Shown one piece after another: positions 1-9,328 of a DNA stretch of 41,947 nucleotides. Below the pieces are notes generated by a model. It searched no databases. It was not told where the DNA came from and was given only the letters and a program-made list of their open reading frames with translations. A program made the position numbers and the translations under genes. Numbering within the stretch: position 1 is the first letter of the stretch; the number at the start of each line of letters is the position of its first letter. The DNA lies in NCBI GenBank assembly GCA_025361285.1, contig JANYAP010000016.1, forward strand, positions 1 through 41,947. Direction: 5' to 3'. Origin of the DNA: Bacteroidales bacterium (GTDB taxonomy: Bacteria; Bacteroidota; Bacteroidia; Bacteroidales; JAAUTT01).

Positions 1-126
1 GAATTAATCATTTTTGTATTTTCGGGAAAAATGGGCAACTGCATTTGCATGACTTTTTTTGCCGAAATATAGGATATTTTTATTTACGATAGTAGTTGGA
101 TATTTAATTGATAATCAGATATAGGG

Positions 127-219
127 TCAGGAGGTCTGAAACTTCTCGTTTTGTCCGTAAACTGTCGAAATAAGGACAAGTCCTAATAAACATAACATCA
201 CTTTTTTCATTCGCTTCAT
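127..219 (-). CDS. signal-peptide-only small ORF (relic or tiny secreted peptide)
   Basis: This ORF of 30 codons is too short for the supplied track. It begins MKRMKKVMLCLLGLVLIS and ends with a cleavage-like TVYGQ and then NEKFQTS before TGA. That is a textbook Bacteroidota type I signal peptide: basic N-terminus, hydrophobic core, small residue, then Gln at +1. Almost no mature protein follows. A +1 shift just before the stop gives about 15 further codons before another stop, so nothing substantial is recovered. It is either the 5' remnant of a decayed secreted-protein gene or a very short exported peptide. It is divergent from metH. No family is recognised. Confidence 0.35.
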   Translation of the reverse strand: MKRMKKVMLCLLGLVLISTVYGQNEKFQTS

Positions 220-392
220 TGTATTAAGTGGTTTAGGGTAATATAAATAGTTAATAATAAATAATTTACACATTTGCATAACACTCGAAACATATTGCAT
301 TTATCAAATACGTACGCTAAGTTAGAAATATATTAAACAAAAAGCTACTTCCGCAAGAATTTTTTTTAGCCAAAATAATATTTTCATTTTAT

Positions 393-400
393 TATCTTTG
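393..400 (+). promoter_or_regulatory. Bacteroidota -7 box (TATCTTTG) of metH
   Basis: TATCTTTG matches the TAnnTTTG consensus of the Bacteroidota primary sigma factor. It lies 21 bases before ATG 422 and overlaps the TTG start at 398 used by the ORF track, so that start cannot be right if this promoter is used. No clear -33 TTTG is visible. I looked for a cobalamin riboswitch in the leader and saw none. Confidence 0.5.
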
Positions 401-421
401 CCAATTCCTTTAAAAATAACA

Positions 422-3400
422 ATGACAAACCAAAAATATAAGATACAAGAAGAGCTCGAAAAGCGAGTGCTGGTACTCGATGGAGCTATGGGCACAATGG
501 TTCAACGATACAAACTTTCCGAAGCCGACTTTCGTGGTAGCCGTTTTGCAAGCCATCCATGCGATTTAAAGGGTAATAACGATATTTTATCGATTACACG
601 CCCCGATATTATTGAGAAAATTCACGAGGAATACCTCGAAGCTGGTGCCGACATTATCGAAACTAACACATTCAGTGCCAACAGTATATCGCAAGCCGAT
701 TATCAACTGGAGCATTTGGTTTACGAAATTAATTTCGAAAGCGCAAAATTAGCAAGGCAAGCTGCCGATAAATATAATGCCCTTAACCCATTAAAGCCAA
801 GGTTTGTAGCTGGTTCGTTCGGACCAACCAACAAAACCGCGTCAATGTCACCAGATGTTAACGACCCAGGATACAGAGCCGTAACCTTCGACCAAATGGC
901 CGAAGTGTTTGCCGAACAAGCCAAAGGACTAATTGATGGTGGCGTAGATTTTCTGCTTCTCGAAACTATTATCGATACCCTAAATGTAAAGGCTGCTTTA
1001 ATGGCTATCAATAAGTTAATGGAAAGTCGTGGCCAACGCATTCCTGTATCGGTTTCGGCAACCATTACCGATGCCAGCGGACGAATTCTTTCGGGGCAAA
1101 CTATCGAAGCATTTTTGCACTCAGTATCTCATATCGAGCTACTTAGCATTGGTATTAACTGCGCTCTTGGTGCTAAGGAAATGCGCCCTTATATCGAAGA
1201 ACTTTCGAAAAAATCGCCCTTTTTTGTAAGTGCTTATCCCAATGCGGGTTTGCCTAACCAATTTGGCGAGTACGACGAAACACCGCACCAAATGGGCGAT
1301 CACGTGCACGATTTTCTCGATCATAAGTTCCTAAATATAATTGGTGGTTGCTGTGGAACCACACCCGACCATATTCGCGAGTTTGCGCGCATTGCCGCAA
1401 CCATGCCAGTTCGCAAAAAAGCTCTAAAATCGCTCGATACACATTTAGCAGGTTTAGAACCACTTACAATTAGTAAAGGTGTTAATTTTGTAAACATTGG
1501 CGAACGAACAAATGTAGCAGGCTCGAAAAAATTTGCACGACTTATTCGCGACGAAAAATACGACGAAGCCCTTGCCATTGCCCGCGATCAGGTGGAAGGT
1601 GGCGCTCAAATTATCGATATAAATATGGACGATGCCATGCTCGATGCCGAAAAATGCATGGTAAAATTTCTAAACCTTGTGGCCTCCGAGCCTGAAATTT
1701 CGCGCCTTCCAATAATGATCGACTCATCGAAATGGTCGGTTATCGAGGCAGGTTTGAAATGCGTTCAAGGTAAGGCTATTGTAAACTCCATTAGCTTAAA
1801 AGAAGGCGAAGAAGTATTTCGCACTTATGCTCAAAAGCTTCGCGAATACGGTGCTGCAGCAGTAGTTATGGCTTTCGACGAACGTGGACAAGCCGATTCG
1901 TTCGAACGACGTATCGAAATTTGCTCGCGAGCATATCGCATTTTAACCGAGGAAATTCATTTTCCTGCACAAGATATTATATTCGACACCAATGTGTTAG
2001 CAATTGCTACTGGTATCGAGGAACACAATAATTACGCGGTGGATTTTATCCGTACTGCCCGATGGATTAAGGAAAACCTGCCTCACGCAAAGTTAAGCGG
2101 TGGAATTAGCAACCTGTCGTTCTCGTTTCGTGGCAACGACACCGTTCGCGAAGCCATCCACTCGGTGTTTCTTTATCATGCAATACAGGCTGGTTTAGAT
2201 ATGGGTATTGTAAACCCCGCAATGTTACAGGTTTACGACGAAATTCCCAAAGATTTACTCGAACTAGTTGAGGATGTTGTTCTTAACAAACGAGCTGATG
2301 CAACTGAACGACTGATAGATTTTGCCGAAAAAATTAAAGCACAAGGCGAAAAAACCATAGTTGTAGCCGAAGAGGAATGGCGAAAAGGGTCGCTTCAGGA
2401 TAGAATTTCGCACTCGCTGGTTCGCGGTATCGACAGTTTTATTGATGTGGATATGGAAGAGGCTCGCCAAAACTACAAATTCTCGCTCGACATTATTGAA
2501 GGACCGCTAATGGTAGGACTAAATGTAGTTGGCGATTTATTTGGAGCTGGCAAAATGTTTCTGCCACAGGTAGTTAAGAGCGCACGTGTTATGAAAAAAG
2601 CGGTAGCCTACCTCCTACCCTACATCGAAGCCGAAAAAGCACTAAGCGGTCGCCGATCGAGCGCTGGTAAAGTATTGATGGCCACCGTAAAAGGCGATGT
2701 TCACGACATAGGTAAAAACATTGTGAACGTAGTACTTAGCTGTAACAACTACGAGGTTATCGATTTAGGCGTGATGGTTTCGTGCGAAAAAATACTTCAA
2801 GCAGCACGCGACGAAAACGTTGATATTATTGGACTTAGCGGACTAATAACTCCCTCTCTCGAAGAAATGGTGCACGTTGCCGAAGAAATGGAGCGCACCG
2901 GAATGAAACAGCCTTTGCTTATTGGCGGTGCAACTACATCGAAAATTCATACAGCAGTAAAAGTGTCGCCAAATTACAGTAATACAGTAGTTTACGTTAA
3001 AGATGCTTCGAAAAGTGTTCAGGTAATTAGCAGTCTATTGTCGCCCGAACATAGTCATCTGTATACAAAGAAGTTACATGAAGAATATAAGGAATTGCGC
3101 GAAAACTATGCAAGCAAAACCTTTCAAGTTAAATACCTTACATTGCAAGATGCTCGTGCAAACTCCCTAAAAATAGATTGGAAGTCAAGCCCGCCTGTTA
3201 AGCCAAAATTCGTTGGCACAAAGGTTTATAGCGATTTCCCGATTTCGGAAATACGTCCATACATCAGTTGGATTTTCTTCTTCATTGTTTGGCAATTGAA
3301 AGGCAAATACCCCGATATTCTGAGCGATCCGCAACAAGGTGAGGAAGCACGCAAACTGCTCGTTGATGCCGAAAAACTACTCGACGATATTATTTCACGA

Positions 3401-4111
3401 AAGCGCATTACCGCAAATGGCGTAGTTGGTATTTTACCCGCAAACTCGGTAGGCGATGATATTGAAGTATATACCGACAAAACTCGTACGAAAGTGCTAA
3501 CTGTATTTACCAACTTGCGCAACCAAACCGTTAAGGACAATGGAGTTCCAAACCTTTGCCTATCGGATTTTATTGCTCCTAAACATACTGGCATGCCCGA
3601 TTATATTGGCGCATTTACAGTTACCGCAGGCATTGGCGTTAGCGAAATTGTTAAAGAATTTGAGAAAAATCTCGACGATTATAACTCCATAATGGTGAAA
3701 GCGTTAGCCGACCGACTAGCCGAAGCACTTACCGAGTTAATACACCTTAAAGTACGTAAAGAGCTTTGGGGATCCGACGAGTCGGAAAACCTATCGCTCA
3801 ACGAGTTACTGCTCGAAAAATATAAAGGTATTCGTCCGGCACATGGTTACCCTGCTTGCCCCGATCATTCCGAAAAACCAGTACTTTTTAACCTGCTAAA
3901 TGCCGAAAAGCATACTGGCGTTAGCCTAACCGAAAGTTTTTCGATGATGCCGGCTGCCTCGGTAAGTGGATTAATATTTTCGCATCCGCAAAGCCGTTAT
4001 TTCTTCGTCGATAAAATATCGCGCGATCAAGTGGAGGATTATGCTAAGCGCAAAATTGTTACACCAGAACAAGTTGAAAAATGGTTAGCCTCGAACTTAA
4101 ATTATAAATAA
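422..4111 (+). CDS. metH: cobalamin-dependent methionine synthase MetH
   Basis: The product transfers a methyl group from 5-methyltetrahydrofolate through cob(I)alamin to homocysteine in the cytoplasm. I start it at ATG 422, giving 1229 aa against 1227 in E. coli. With this start the zinc cysteines in GINCALG and GGCCGTTP fall at C247, C310 and C311, the E. coli numbering. Domains in order are homocysteine-binding (about 10-325), pterin-binding (about 355-630), the cobalamin cap, Rossmann B12-binding with DVHDIGKN (lower-ligand His at about 761), and the AdoMet reactivation domain with [12 protein letters not shown]. All modules are present and intact. metF follows 39 bp downstream in the same direction and supplies the methyl donor, so the two are probably cotranscribed. 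Identification is near certain. Confidence 0.97.
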   Translation: MTNQKYKIQEELEKRVLVLDGAMGTMVQRYKLSEADFRGSRFASHPCDLKGNNDILSITRPDIIEKIHEEYLEAGADIIETNTFSANSISQADYQLEHLVYEINFESAKLARQAADKYNALNPLKPRFVAGSFGPTNKTASMSPDVNDPGYRAVTFDQMAEVFAEQAKGLIDGGVDFLLLETIIDTLNVKAALMAINKLMESRGQRIPVSVSATITDASGRILSGQTIEAFLHSVSHIELLSIGINCALGAKEMRPYIEELSKKSPFFVSAYPNAGLPNQFGEYDETPHQMGDHVHDFLDHKFLNIIGGCCGTTPDHIREFARIAATMPVRKKALKSLDTHLAGLEPLTISKGVNFVNIGERTNVAGSKKFARLIRDEKYDEALAIARDQVEGGAQIIDINMDDAMLDAEKCMVKFLNLVASEPEISRLPIMIDSSKWSVIEAGLKCVQGKAIVNSISLKEGEEVFRTYAQKLREYGAAAVVMAFDERGQADSFERRIEICSRAYRILTEEIHFPAQDIIFDTNVLAIATGIEEHNNYAVDFIRTARWIKENLPHAKLSGGISNLSFSFRGNDTVREAIHSVFLYHAIQAGLDMGIVNPAMLQVYDEIPKDLLELVEDVVLNKRADATERLIDFAEKIKAQGEKTIVVAEEEWRKGSLQDRISHSLVRGIDSFIDVDMEEARQNYKFSLDIIEGPLMVGLNVVGDLFGAGKMFLPQVVKSARVMKKAVAYLLPYIEAEKALSGRRSSAGKVLMATVKGDVHDIGKNIVNVVLSCNNYEVIDLGVMVSCEKILQAARDENVDIIGLSGLITPSLEEMVHVAEEMERTGMKQPLLIGGATTSKIHTAVKVSPNYSNTVVYVKDASKSVQVISSLLSPEHSHLYTKKLHEEYKELRENYASKTFQVKYLTLQDARANSLKIDWKSSPPVKPKFVGTKVYSDFPISEIRPYISWIFFFIVWQLKGKYPDILSDPQQGEEARKLLVDAEKLLDDIISRKRITANGVVGILPANSVGDDIEVYTDKTRTKVLTVFTNLRNQTVKDNGVPNLCLSDFIAPKHTGMPDYIGAFTVTAGIGVSEIVKEFEKNLDDYNSIMVKALADRLAEALTELIHLKVRKELWGSDESENLSLNELLLEKYKGIRPAHGYPACPDHSEKPVLFNLLNAEKHTGVSLTESFSMMPAASVSGLIFSHPQSRYFFVDKISRDQVEDYAKRKIVTPEQVEKWLASNLNYK

Positions 4112-4113
4112 CG

Positions 4114-4146
4114 CTAAGTACTCAGTACTTGGTACTTAGTACTAAG
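4114..4146 (+). repeat. GTACT palindromic word repeat between metH and metF
   Basis: The spacer is built almost entirely of overlapping AAGTACT/AGTACTT words (CTAAGTACTCAGTACTTGG then TACTTAGTACTAAG) and can fold on itself. Related strings occur at about 19345-19382, 21877-21893 and 29183-29223, always between genes. It may weaken transcription into metF or may be neutral filler. Confidence 0.6.
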
Positions 4147-4150
4147 AAAC

Positions 4151-5014
4151 ATGAAAATAATCGACCTCTTTAAAACCCAACCTCGCACATATTCGTTCGA
4201 GTTTTTTCCACCTAAGGACGAAATTGCAGCTGTGGACTTTGGCATAAATACCGGACAACTTCTTAAACTCACACCGTCTTTTGTATCAGTTACTTATGGT
4301 GCTGGTGGATCCACGCAGGAACGCACGTTTGCACTTGTCGATTTTCTACAAAACAAAATTGGCTTAAACACAATGGCGCACTATACTTGCGTGAATGCAG
4401 ACCGCGAAAAAGTTACTGCCGACATTGCTAATCTTACCAAAATAGGCATCGAAAACCTTATGCTTATGCGTGGCGATCCACCGAAAGGCGAAGGTGCTTT
4501 CGTTCCTCATCCCAATGGATTCGGTAATGCTAGCGAATTAATTGCTTTCGCAAAACAAAATTTCGATATTTGTGCCGGAGGTGCTGCCTACCCCGAAAAA
4601 CACCCCGAAGCAGTCAGCCTCGATGCTGATTTGAGCAATTTAAAAAAGAAGGTGGATGCTGGCGTCGATTTTCTTCTAACACAACTATTTTTTGTTAACA
4701 ACCACTATTTCAATTTTGTACGTGCAGCGCAATTGAAAGGTATTTCGTGCCGTATTATTCCTGGAATTATCCCTATTACATCGTTCTCACAAATAAAACG
4801 CTTTGGAGCAATGAGTGGCGCCGAAGTACCCGAAGAACTTGTAAATCAGATGAAACCATACGAGTACGACAATGCAAAAATATACCAAATCGGCATGGAT
4901 TACGCCATACGTCAATGCCGCGACTTGCTAATTATGGGCGCACCAGGCATTCATTTCTACACACTTAACAAATCGCGCGCAACGGTAGAGATTTTCGAAA
5001 CACTTTTGAAATAG
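4151..5014 (+). CDS. metF: methylenetetrahydrofolate reductase
   Basis: The product reduces 5,10-methylenetetrahydrofolate to 5-methyltetrahydrofolate with an FAD cofactor, feeding MetH. The 287 aa length is close to the 296 aa of E. coli MetF and spans one TIM barrel. Visible family motifs are SFEFFPPKDE at the N-terminus (with the catalytic Glu), VTYGAGGST, MLMRGDPP, PGIIPI and the C-terminal GAPGIHFYTLNKS. The ATG at 4151 gives the expected N-terminus directly before the first strand. It sits 39 bp after metH on the same strand, so a metHF transcription unit is likely. No irregularities are seen. Confidence 0.96.
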   Translation: MKIIDLFKTQPRTYSFEFFPPKDEIAAVDFGINTGQLLKLTPSFVSVTYGAGGSTQERTFALVDFLQNKIGLNTMAHYTCVNADREKVTADIANLTKIGIENLMLMRGDPPKGEGAFVPHPNGFGNASELIAFAKQNFDICAGGAAYPEKHPEAVSLDADLSNLKKKVDAGVDFLLTQLFFVNNHYFNFVRAAQLKGISCRIIPGIIPITSFSQIKRFGAMSGAEVPEELVNQMKPYEYDNAKIYQIGMDYAIRQCRDLLIMGAPGIHFYTLNKSRATVEIFETLLK

Positions 5015-5039
5015 TACTAAATAATAATGCGAATTAAGG

Positions 5040-5212
5040 GTAAAATAATATTTTATCGACAGTTTTCTCGCTTTGCTAAGGGGCGAAAAATGGGCTTTAG
5101 CCCAAATAATATATTGATATTTAAGCTAAAGCCGAATTTGTTTGTTTTATTTTAACGAGCTAAAGCACGTTGCTAAATAAAAAACAGACTTTACGGATGC
5201 ACACTAATTACT
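5040..5212. repeat. REP/MITE-like element with GGCTTTAGCC hairpins
   Basis: The stretch contains GGGCTTTAGCCC, then ATATTGATATTTAAGC and TAAAGCC, and ends TTACGGATGCACACTAATTA. That last motif is the terminal sequence shared with the elements at 22081-22197 and 38548-38810. A fragment of the same interior recurs at about 38524-38550 in the opposite orientation. The left boundary is not clear. There is no ORF. Confidence 0.5.
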
Positions 5213-5215
5213 TTG

Positions 5216-5415
5216 TCATTCCTCATTTGTCATTTCCTCATTAGTCATTTCTCATTTGCACATTTGTCATTTCTCATTTGTTATTCCCTCATTTTCATAT
5301 TCCCTCATTTTCTCATTTGTCATTTCCTCATTTGTCATTTCCTCATTTTCATATTCCCTCATTTTCATATTCCCTCATTTCCTCATTAGTCATTTGCACA
5401 TTTGTTGTTTCCTCA
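5216..5415. repeat. TCATTT-type stuttering repeat field
   Basis: About 200 bases are made of irregular 9-13 base words such as CCTCATTTGTCATTT, CCTCATTTTCATATT and TTGCACATTTG. The phase drifts, so this is not a strict tandem repeat. The reverse-complement words (AAATGACA, AAATGAGG) fill the gaps at 19274-19340 and 21800-21880. The 68-aa ORF in the track here is a product of the repeat and not a gene. Confidence 0.75.
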
Positions 5416-5470
5416 TTTTTTAAACCTTTCTCCATCCAATTGGTTATCTACAAAACAAAAATGATATTCA

Positions 5471-5833
5471 ATGGACGATTTTGAAAGCTCACGACGAGGA
5501 TTCATGCGAAAACTTGGACTTACCCTAGGTGCATCGCTAGTTGTAGGATCGGCAGAGGTTAATGCCACGGTAATCGACAAGAAGGAAAAATTCCCACTGT
5601 CGGCCGAACAGCATAAGTTTATGGAGCAATACGAAACCTGGATGGACGAATTTATAGTAGTTATTCGTCGTCAACGAACACATCCTGAGGATATAGCTAA
5701 TAATAAAAAAATAATAGATTTATCGGAACAATCTAAGGCATGGCAGCAACAATTGGTAAACTATATGAAAGATGAGAATTTTGCCCGATATTATATGGCT
5801 GCATCGGAGCGAATGACCAAAGAAATCGCCTGA
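5471..5833 (+). CDS. small Tat-signal protein of unknown function
   Basis: The protein is 120 aa. The N-terminus DDFESSRRGFMRKLGLTLG is followed by a short hydrophobic stretch ending near GSAEVNA. SRRGFMRK fits the twin-arginine consensus (S/T-R-R-x-F-x-K), so export through Tat in a folded state is predicted. The mature part (about 85 residues) is charged, mostly helical in appearance, and has no cysteines and no recognisable cofactor-binding motif, which is unusual for a Tat substrate. It may travel with a partner or bind a metal in a way I cannot see. It stands alone between a repeat field and a convergent thioesterase gene. I do not recognise the family. Confidence 0.7.
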   Translation: MDDFESSRRGFMRKLGLTLGASLVVGSAEVNATVIDKKEKFPLSAEQHKFMEQYETWMDEFIVVIRRQRTHPEDIANNKKIIDLSEQSKAWQQQLVNYMKDENFARYYMAASERMTKEIA

Positions 5834-5945
5834 TAATACATTGTATTTTTGGCAACTACATTTGGAATAAGTATATACGCTAAGCAAGGTGTGAGCAGCG
5901 GTTGAGAACCCTTAACTTTGCTGAAGTAGTAAAAAAAGGTATCAA

Positions 5946-6332
5946 CTAACCCAAATCGATAACAGTTTCGGGTTTAACTAGTTTGCCATTATGCAAACAA
6001 ACACCAATAACTTTGGCGTTTACAACTACTTTTTCGTCGGGTAATCTAAGTATTAGCTGGTCGAATACAATTCGCAAGTTTCCTTCCTTATGTACCGAAC
6101 TAATTACCTTAAACTTATCGCGACTTTTTAACGGATGTTTGTAATCAATCTCTATTCGCGACACTATCAAATCTTTACCTTCATCGTGGAGTTTTGCAAA
6201 ATCGATATTCATCGAGCATAAAAAATCGTGCCGTGCGTGCTCCAGATAGTGCTGATAATTAGCATTATTTACAATTCCCTGCAAATCGATTTCGTAATCG
6301 CGCACATCAAACTCCATAACATGTTCATTCAT
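5946..6332 (-). CDS. acyl-CoA thioesterase, YbgC/4HBT hotdog family
   Basis: At 128 aa this is the usual size of a single hotdog domain. The N-terminal RDYEIDLQGIVNNANYQHYLEHAR matches the 4HBT/YbgC pattern D-x-x-G-x-V-x-N-x-x-Y-x-x-Y-x-E-x-A-R, with D16 in the catalytic aspartate position. It probably hydrolyses short or aromatic acyl-CoA thioesters in the cytoplasm; the substrate cannot be told from sequence. It is convergent with the Tat-signal gene and is followed upstream by an inverted-repeat element. No operon partner is evident. The family call is firm and the substrate is open. Confidence 0.85.
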   Translation of the reverse strand: MNEHVMEFDVRDYEIDLQGIVNNANYQHYLEHARHDFLCSMNIDFAKLHDEGKDLIVSRIEIDYKHPLKSRDKFKVISSVHKEGNLRIVFDQLILRLPDEKVVVNAKVIGVCLHNGKLVKPETVIDLG

Positions 6333-6398
6333 TGTGTAAAATTCAATATTAAAGTATTAAACTAAGGCTTTGTAATAAAATAAGTCATTCGATTTGCT

Positions 6399-6520
6399 GT
6401 CATTCCGACGCAGGTCGGAACGACGAAGTCCTCACCGAAGGTAATCCCTAGTACTTTTTTATTTTTATGGATTGCCTTCGGCGAGCTCGTAAACTCGGTT
6501 CCGACCTACGTCGGAATGAC
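6399..6520. repeat. 122-bp nested inverted-repeat element
   Basis: The outer arms GTCATTCCGACGCAGGTCGG (from 6399) and its reverse complement ending at 6520 differ at one position in 22. Inner arms CTCACCGAAGGTAATCC and GGATTGCCTTCGGCGAG also pair. The result is a long cruciform or hairpin with no coding capacity, of the widespread GTCATTCCGA...TCGGAATGAC palindrome type, probably mobilised in trans. Confidence 0.75.
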
Positions 6521-6607
6521 AACATACTTTTAAGAATCGCCAATGTAGAGGGTTTTTTCGTTCATGTGTTTGTATAACTTATTAACTTACAAGTTATTAG
6601 TTAAATT

Positions 6608-7531
6608 TTACAACACCCCCTTCACTTTAAGCCATTTTTTTAGTGTTTTAGGCCAAGCTTCTTCGGTACCTTCGGTTTTGTTCATGCTAAACCCATGCCC
6701 TCCCTTTTCGTAAATATGAAGCTCGCCCGATACATTGTTTTTTTTCAATGCTAGAAGATAGTTTATACTGTTTTGAACAGGTACGACATCATCGTTAGCG
6801 GAATGTGCCAAAAATGCGGTAGGAGTATTTTTTGTAACCTGTAAATCGTTAGAATAGAAATCGATAATATCCTGAGTGGGATTTTCGCCCAACAAATTGG
6901 TTCGCGAGTCACCATGCGTAAACTCGTTGCTCATCGAAATTACAGGATATATTAATATCGAAAAATCGGGGCGTGCACTAACGCTGTCCTTCAATTCGTA
7001 AACCCTTTGATTGTAATGTGTTGATAATGTAGATGCTAAATGTCCTCCAGCCGAAAAACCCATGATACCAATTTTATCAGGATTAATTTTCCACACTTTT
7101 GCATTCCTGCGCACCGTTCGTATGGCTTCTTGTGCATCTTGCAAAGGACCAATAGATTTATCCGTCATAATCGAATCGCTTGGTAACCTGTACTTTAATA
7201 CTATGCCCGTAACTCCTATTGTGTTTAACCACTTGGCAATTTTAGTTCCTTCGTATTCGTAAGCAAGAATCCCATAGGCGCCACCCGGACAAATAATTAC
7301 AGCCGTTTCGGTTACGTTTTTGCCAGTTGGTGCATATATGGCAATTGTTGGGTCAATAACATTTCTAATTCTCAGAATATCAGTATTTTCGTGAATTTCT
7401 GTATAAGATGGGACAGCTATAGCTCCTGGCGCACCTGTCGGCCATAGTTTAAGTGTTTGGGTTTGCGCACTCATGCTTGTAATTGACAGTATAAAAAAGT
7501 TGAATGAAATGTAAATTATACGAAGTTTCAT
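6608..7531 (-). CDS. secreted alpha/beta-hydrolase, carbohydrate-esterase-like (BD-FAE/acetylxylan esterase type)
   Basis: The protein is 307 aa with a signal peptide (cleavage near SMSAQ). After the LWPTGAPGA start typical of this group come the oxyanion region CPGGAYG, the nucleophile elbow GFSAGGH (Ser about 166), an acid in AHSANDDVVP and the catalytic His in GGHGF. All three triad residues are present. Related enzymes deacetylate xylan or cleave feruloyl esters in the periplasm or outside the cell. No polysaccharide-utilisation genes are adjacent, so the substrate is unknown. It lies downstream of the HAMP-GAF sensor gene on the same strand with a 31-bp gap, so read-through is possible. 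Confidence 0.85.
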   Translation of the reverse strand: MKLRIIYISFNFFILSITSMSAQTQTLKLWPTGAPGAIAVPSYTEIHENTDILRIRNVIDPTIAIYAPTGKNVTETAVIICPGGAYGILAYEYEGTKIAKWLNTIGVTGIVLKYRLPSDSIMTDKSIGPLQDAQEAIRTVRRNAKVWKINPDKIGIMGFSAGGHLASTLSTHYNQRVYELKDSVSARPDFSILIYPVISMSNEFTHGDSRTNLLGENPTQDIIDFYSNDLQVTKNTPTAFLAHSANDDVVPVQNSINYLLALKKNNVSGELHIYEKGGHGFSMNKTEGTEEAWPKTLKKWLKVKGVL

Positions 7532-7562
7532 GGTGTTTTGGTAAGTTATTAGTTATCAGCCT

Positions 7563-9215
7563 CTAACTATTCTTTGCCTTTTGCTGTAAATCCTCAAGGG
7601 CAAGTTGCAAATCGTGCTCTTTGCGCTCCGATTGCTCCTGAGTGGCACGCAGTTCCTCCATATTTTGTCGCATTTCCTCCTCCTGAGCGGCAAGTTCCTC
7701 GGTTTGTATGCGACTCTGCTCTAGTAATTTGGTAGTTTGCATATTAACTTTTACTGCCGACAGTGTAGAGGCAATACTTTCGGCTATTTTCTCAACAAAT
7801 TCAATTTGGTAATTTTGTATTTCCTCGAACGATGCAACTTCAATTGCCCCAAACACTTCGTTATTCATTTCCAGAGGAATAAGCAGTAAACTTCGTGGAT
7901 TCGAATCGCCCATCCCAGAGGTAATTTTTACATAGTTATTAGGAATATCGGTTAAATATATGGTTTCCTTTTCCTGAATACATCTGCCAACAAGCCCTTC
8001 GCCAATTTCGATGCGCTTTTCGAGAAACTTTTGCCGATTAAAGGCGTAGCAAGCAACTAGTTCAATAAATATATCGGAGGTATCGTTATTATTAACAATA
8101 AAAATTCCGCCCTGATTGGTATTGAGGTATTTAACCAAATTACTTACAATGTTAAACGATAGCGATTCCAACTTATCGTTGTTTTGCCTAAGAATTTCGC
8201 TAAAACGGGCAATGCCAGTGGTGGCCCAATTGCGTTGCTCGTCCTCTAATTTGCGCTTTGCATCCTCTATCGAAGCACTTTTTAAATCGTCGCGCATGCG
8301 TAACAGCGAATTACCAAGTACATCCTTATCGGAAAGAGGTTTAAACTTATTATCGTAATTACCTGTTCCTATTTCCAGAGCAAAACTTGAGGTAGCCTTT
8401 AGTCCAGTAACTAACTGATTAAGAGCTTTCGACATTTCACCAATTTCATCTCCACGTTCTTTAATTGTTTCGTTAGGGAGAATTCCTTTACTCATCGATA
8501 ATAAAATTCCTTTAATATATTCTATTGGAACAACTAGCGAACGTGCTGTAAAAAAGGCTAATAAAAGAGATGATACAACCAAAAAGATGCAAGTAATTAT
8601 AATAAAGTTTTTAAGACTTTTTAACGAGTTATCCATATCTAGGCGAGCTGCCAACACTTTTTCCTGCTGATGCGCAATAATTTGCTTAAGCCCTTGAAGC
8701 ACTGTGGTGGTACGAACAATAATTTCGCCTTTATCGGAAATAAGTGGAATAATATTGAACATCACGCTTGGATCATTATACTGTTCAATGCTAGTTAATT
8801 GATGCATTACACTATAGTGCAACTTAAAAAGAGTGTCGGTTATTTGTAAGCTAATGTTTTCATAGCCTATGCGGTCATTTTCGTCCCACTGATCGGTAAT
8901 TTTTGCGAGGTCGCGCTTTAGCGCTGGAAAAACTGTATTATGAAGTTCGGTTAGCTTAACTTTATCGGGCGTATTAGCAATTTTATCGATAAATACCCAA
9001 CTTTTAACAAGCATCTGCGATGTGCTAATAAGGTCGTGCATTTTAATTAGCATAGCCTCCGACGGCTGAAAAACAGTGCTTATTTGCTCATTCAGCTGTC
9101 TGCTTTTATTCAAAACATTGTTTATAAGCACCGCATTTATAATAAGAGCCAAGGTTAGCAAACCAAATCCTACTCCTATTTTTGTTGCAATTTTCATCGA
9201 AATTTTTCTGCTCAT
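7563..9215 (-). CDS. membrane sensor: periplasmic helical domain, HAMP, GAF, coiled coil, no output domain
   Basis: The protein is 550 aa. A first transmembrane helix (about 10-32) is followed by a mostly helical extracytoplasmic domain of about 170 residues resembling a four-helix-bundle chemoreceptor sensor, a second transmembrane helix (about 205-227), HAMP (about 228-280), a linker, a GAF domain (about 340-500, with IGEGLVGRCIQEKETIYLTDIP) and a coiled coil EELAAQEEEMRQNMEELRATQ. It stops there. In Bacteroidota proteins this coiled coil usually leads into PAS, histidine kinase or phosphatase domains; none is present, and no methyl-accepting signalling hairpin is seen. It probably works through a partner. 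A near-consensus TATCTTTA lies upstream on the minus strand. Confidence 0.8.
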   Translation of the reverse strand: MSRKISMKIATKIGVGFGLLTLALIINAVLINNVLNKSRQLNEQISTVFQPSEAMLIKMHDLISTSQMLVKSWVFIDKIANTPDKVKLTELHNTVFPALKRDLAKITDQWDENDRIGYENISLQITDTLFKLHYSVMHQLTSIEQYNDPSVMFNIIPLISDKGEIIVRTTTVLQGLKQIIAHQQEKVLAARLDMDNSLKSLKNFIIITCIFLVVSSLLLAFFTARSLVVPIEYIKGILLSMSKGILPNETIKERGDEIGEMSKALNQLVTGLKATSSFALEIGTGNYDNKFKPLSDKDVLGNSLLRMRDDLKSASIEDAKRKLEDEQRNWATTGIARFSEILRQNNDKLESLSFNIVSNLVKYLNTNQGGIFIVNNNDTSDIFIELVACYAFNRQKFLEKRIEIGEGLVGRCIQEKETIYLTDIPNNYVKITSGMGDSNPRSLLLIPLEMNNEVFGAIEVASFEEIQNYQIEFVEKIAESIASTLSAVKVNMQTTKLLEQSRIQTEELAAQEEEMRQNMEELRATQEQSERKEHDLQLALEDLQQKAKNS

Positions 9216-9328
9216 TTCGTTATATGTGTTTCAAATTGTGAATATACCAATTATAAAGATATAATGCATTAACCTAATATACCAAAATTACATTTTTTAG
9301 TGAAATGAACAATCAAATGCTTACATAA

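Noticed and set aside
220-421. Cobalamin riboswitch before metH
   Set aside because: No B12-box-like sequence or plausible structure is seen, and a -7 promoter box lies 21 bases before the ATG, leaving no room for a riboswitch leader.
5278-5484. 68-aa plus-strand ORF of HFHIPSF repeats
   Set aside because: It is a translation of the TCATTT word-repeat field and runs into the start of the Tat-signal gene.
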